DNA of 10,112 nucleotides, from NCBI GenBank assembly GCA_910592205.1, contig CAJVPJ010001391.1, positions 1 to 10,112 on the forward strand, written 5' to 3'. The notes under the pieces were generated by a model, which saw nothing but the letters and a program-made list of their open reading frames with translations, made no database searches and was not told the origin of the DNA. Position 1 is the stretch's first letter, and the number at the start of each line of letters is the position of its first letter. This DNA comes from Paraglomus occultum (taxonomy: Eukaryota; Glomeromycota; Glomeromycetes; Paraglomerales; Paraglomeraceae). Below are positions 7,839-10,112 of this stretch, in pieces. Made by a program: the position numbers and the translations under genes.

Positions 7839-7935
7839 TACTTGCAAGCCTGTTTGACGGCCATTTGTTTTTTCTCACCATAGTCATTAGCACCTCGGTC
7901 TTTTCTAAATATATACACTTACTTGAACCCTCAAC

Positions 7936-10112
7936 ATGACTACCGGCCTCCAGTCAATCGCCGACCTCACCGCTTCGACCCGCATAACTACAGGCGACAT
8001 TCCGCCGCCCCTCGTAGGAGCATCAATGACAGTCATCGGCACCAAATTGTATCTATTCGCTGGAAGATTAGTATCTTCGCGCAAAATGACAAACGATCTG
8101 TACATACTCGATCTCGAAACATTCATATGGACCAAGATCGTCGATAATTCCGAGACATTGCCAAATGGACGTTACTTTCATTCAGCAAATATACACAAAA
8201 AGTCTATAGTGTTTTTTGGCGGAATGGGCTACGCTCGTAACGGCGGCGAAGAATTATGCGTGTTAGACGATGTCGTAATATATAACATTGAAACTTTTAC
8301 ATGGCATTATCCCGAGATTAAACCATCACATTCCGCCCCAAAGCCAAGATACGCTCACCTCGCTGCCATCACTGCCAACAAGCTTCTAGTCATCGGCGGG
8401 CAAGATATGAGTAATCATTATATCGAAGAGATTAACGTTCTGGACCTGGATGAAATGACCTGGACTATATCTCGATCATTCGACAAGCATTGCGGCGCAT
8501 ACAGATCAATAGCCGTAAGTAGCAGGAATCATACCGAATTACCAGTTTTCGGTAACGACATGGCCGAGAGCGTACCGCTATCCCCATACAGCAGTGAAAC
8601 TGCGTCGATAACTTCGTCGATAAGATCACTGGATTCTCAGCCTCCTCCTCCTCCTCCCACCCCTATTTCACATTCCCTGCGTAAGAGCACCTCTGCTAAC
8701 AGTCTACCGTCCGTTAGTACTCCGCCGGCTTACGCTTCTCCGAGAAAAATGTCAGCCGGTACATTTAATTATAGCGGCCCGCGACGCGGTCAACCCGCAA
8801 ATCACATCATTAGTCGAATGCAAGGAATCGAGAATAGTTACTGTCGTCTATCTTATTCGACTAGCGTTACCGATGATAATCCGAACCCAGTATACATATA
8901 CTCCAACTACAATTTCACAGATGTCAAAAGAGAGCTACAAGTGGTCGCTCCACCCACCACGTCCAATTTTCAAATTATGGATCATTCGACGAGCATGACC
9001 GGAGCGTTTCTTCCGCCCGGCTTGCGATTTCCCACGGGATATATACTCGGTCATTATCTAATAATATCAGGCACATATCTCACAAATGCTAGTCAGACGT
9101 TTAGCGTGTGGGCACTGAATTTGGCCAATTTGGTATGGACACGCATCGATACTGGTTCAACGTTTACGCACGGATCATGGAACAGAGGAGTATTGTGTGA
9201 GGTGACTAACAAATATATTGTACTTGGCAATAGAGATAGAGCGCTGGTCGAAGATTACAATCATAGACAAACCAATTTTGATCATGTAGCTATAATTGAC
9301 TTGGAAGCATTTGGGGTATATCAACCACCCCCAGCAACAATGTCACCTAGCGCTCAAGAATTAGGTCTTGCATTGATTAGCGAACCCAACATGGCTGACT
9401 ATGAGATTGTCACTATTGATGGATATCGTATTCCGGTCAATTCAATGATGCTAAGCGCGAGGTGGCCTCATTTCAGAGCATTAGCTGAAGCGCAGGCTAA
9501 TCGAGTACCGGAAGTCAAATATGACTCTGTTTCTAAGAAAGGGGAAGAAGAGGCAACAATAACAATGTACAACTATCGGGCGTTAGAATTCCCCGAACCA
9601 TATGCTGTCGCGATAGCGTTTATTCAATATCTATATACTGACAATTTGCTGACACTTCAGCAACACCAACCAGCCATTCTGGCTCAGTTGTTATTATTGG
9701 CTGATATGTATGATTTGGAGCGTCTACGTCAATTGGCATCGCACGCATTACATCAAAATCTAAACATGTCTACAGCCGCGCTGATATACGAAACGGCTGC
9801 ATTATCGAAACAATCGGGACTTCAGATTAGAGCGTTGAAGGTAATGATAGCGGCTAAAAAGATGCTTCAACAACAACAGCAGCAGCAACAGGAACAATTG
9901 CAACAGCAACAACAGCAGCAGCAACAGCAACAACAGCAACAACAGCATCAGGAACTACAGCAACAACATCAGCAATCACAAGTCATCAACGAACAAATAG
10001 CACTACAGTCACGCTCCATCAACGGACAGCTGATGAGAAGGCCAAGTGGAAGCGAACATGATTCGGCTTCCTCTCAATGGTCGGCGATGTCAGGTGGATC
10101 TCCCACATCACT
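7936..10112 (+). CDS. MDS3: Mds3/Pmd1/Ral2-like Kelch and BTB protein (3' end cut by window)
   Basis: The frame is open from ATG 7936 to the window edge: 725 complete codons with no intron. An in-frame TGA at 7924-7926 fixes ATG 7936 as the first Met. Kelch-type blades are visible at about residues 28-73 (GTKLYLFAGRL, NDLYILDLETFIWTKI), 77-126 (RYFHS, FFGG) and 138-182 (RYAHL, IGGQD, YIEEINVLDLDEMTW). A disordered Ser/Pro linker with Pro236-241 follows, then a further blade near 365-410 (YLIISGTYL, ALNLANLVWTRI). A BTB-like domain lies at about 486-640 (DGYRIPVNSMMLSARWPHF, FIQYLYTDNL, LLLADMYDLERLRQLA), followed by a Gln-rich tract. This order matches S. cerevisiae Mds3/Pmd1 and S. pombe Ral2, which act in TOR/Ras-linked control of sporulation, morphology and pH response. 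Which of these is the orthologue cannot be decided, so the symbol marks the family. The C-terminus is missing. Confidence 0.85.
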   Translation, partial: MTTGLQSIADLTASTRITTGDIPPPLVGASMTVIGTKLYLFAGRLVSSRKMTNDLYILDLETFIWTKIVDNSETLPNGRYFHSANIHKKSIVFFGGMGYARNGGEELCVLDDVVIYNIETFTWHYPEIKPSHSAPKPRYAHLAAITANKLLVIGGQDMSNHYIEEINVLDLDEMTWTISRSFDKHCGAYRSIAVSSRNHTELPVFGNDMAESVPLSPYSSETASITSSIRSLDSQPPPPPPTPISHSLRKSTSANSLPSVSTPPAYASPRKMSAGTFNYSGPRRGQPANHIISRMQGIENSYCRLSYSTSVTDDNPNPVYIYSNYNFTDVKRELQVVAPPTTSNFQIMDHSTSMTGAFLPPGLRFPTGYILGHYLIISGTYLTNASQTFSVWALNLANLVWTRIDTGSTFTHGSWNRGVLCEVTNKYIVLGNRDRALVEDYNHRQTNFDHVAIIDLEAFGVYQPPPATMSPSAQELGLALISEPNMADYEIVTIDGYRIPVNSMMLSARWPHFRALAEAQANRVPEVKYDSVSKKGEEEATITMYNYRALEFPEPYAVAIAFIQYLYTDNLLTLQQHQPAILAQLLLLADMYDLERLRQLASHALHQNLNMSTAALIYETAALSKQSGLQIRALKVMIAAKKMLQQQQQQQQEQLQQQQQQQQQQQQQQQHQELQQQHQQSQVINEQIALQSRSINGQLMRRPSGSEHDSASSQWSAMSGGSPTS
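8641..8658 (+). repeat. Poly-Pro (CCT)n tract in the Mds3/Ral2-like gene
   Basis: Five CCT codons and one CCC encode six Pro (236-241) in the linker after the third Kelch blade, a plausible SH3- or profilin-type ligand, though that role is only inferred. Confidence 0.8.
9868..9981 (+). repeat. CAA/CAG-rich poly-Gln tract after the BTB domain
   Basis: Thirty-eight codons (residues 645-682) are almost all CAA or CAG, including 15 consecutive Gln, with a few Glu, His, Leu and Ser. The mixed CAA/CAG use suggests a tract kept by selection or by older expansion rather than a pure, freshly expanded repeat. Confidence 0.9.

Larger units (their letters stand above)
4511..7935. other. 3.4-kb AT-rich region without a convincing gene
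   Basis: This separates the divergently transcribed ArfGAP and Mds3/Ral2-like genes, so it must contain both promoters. I see no coding signature: the open frames here are under 100 codons, most lack an ATG or encode low-complexity residues, and none resembles a known family. No tRNA A/B-box pair, 5S rRNA or transposon protein was recognised. It does hold a three-copy tandem repeat (5992-6042), A/T-rich simple repeats (6909-6960), two short inverted repeats, and a TATA/pyrimidine segment before 7720. Base composition is clearly more A+T-rich than in the flanking genes. Unannotated noncoding RNA or a decayed mobile element cannot be excluded. Confidence 0.6.

Noticed and set aside
7718-8147. 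ORFs around the Mds3/Ral2-like start (7718-7939 +, 7905-8135 -, 7923-8147 +)
   Set aside because: The first is leader sequence opened only by GTG, and the other two are out-of-frame or antisense readings of the true gene start.

Overview
The window reads as nuclear DNA of a fungus. Three protein genes are visible; two have short introns with GT..AG borders (40-215 bp), intergenic DNA is very AT-rich, and the proteins carry long Gln, Ser and Pro tracts. The gene at the right edge is a Kelch/BTB protein of the fungal Mds3/Pmd1/Ral2 type, which points to fungi. AT-rich spacers, many tiny exons and homopolymer-rich proteins would suit an early-diverging lineage such as Mucoromycota or an arbuscular mycorrhizal fungus, but the exact group is inference. 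No rRNA, tRNA, CRISPR, transposase or viral gene was recognised.

Layout. 1-77 is an exact copy of 3887-3963, an intron/exon stretch inside the ArfGAP gene; it starts on the first base of the window and ends abruptly. 78-826 holds no firm gene, only a 77-codon minus-strand ORF and two short uORFs before the next gene. 827-2502 (+) is a three-exon gene for a MAPEG-like multi-spanning membrane protein with a long disordered N-terminus and a low-complexity insertion. 2732-4510 (-) is an eight-exon ArfGAP gene of the SMAP/Age2 type, convergent with the MAPEG-like gene. 4511-7935 is about 3.4 kb of AT-rich DNA with small repeats and inverted repeats and no convincing gene. From 7936 to the right edge (+) runs an uninterrupted 725-codon reading frame, the 5' part of an Mds3/Ral2-like Kelch/BTB protein.

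The genes do not look like an operon or cluster. By family, the ArfGAP acts in vesicle traffic, the MAPEG-like protein in an internal membrane, and the Mds3/Ral2-like protein in Ras/TOR-linked control of growth and differentiation. I found no convincing undescribed system. The points most worth checking are the exact 77-bp duplication at the window edge (suspicious for assembly with k=77), the ArfGAP terminal intron whose retention creates an immediate stop, the MAPEG-like protein with altered active-site residues and a large insertion, and the uORF whose stop codon overlaps its start codon.
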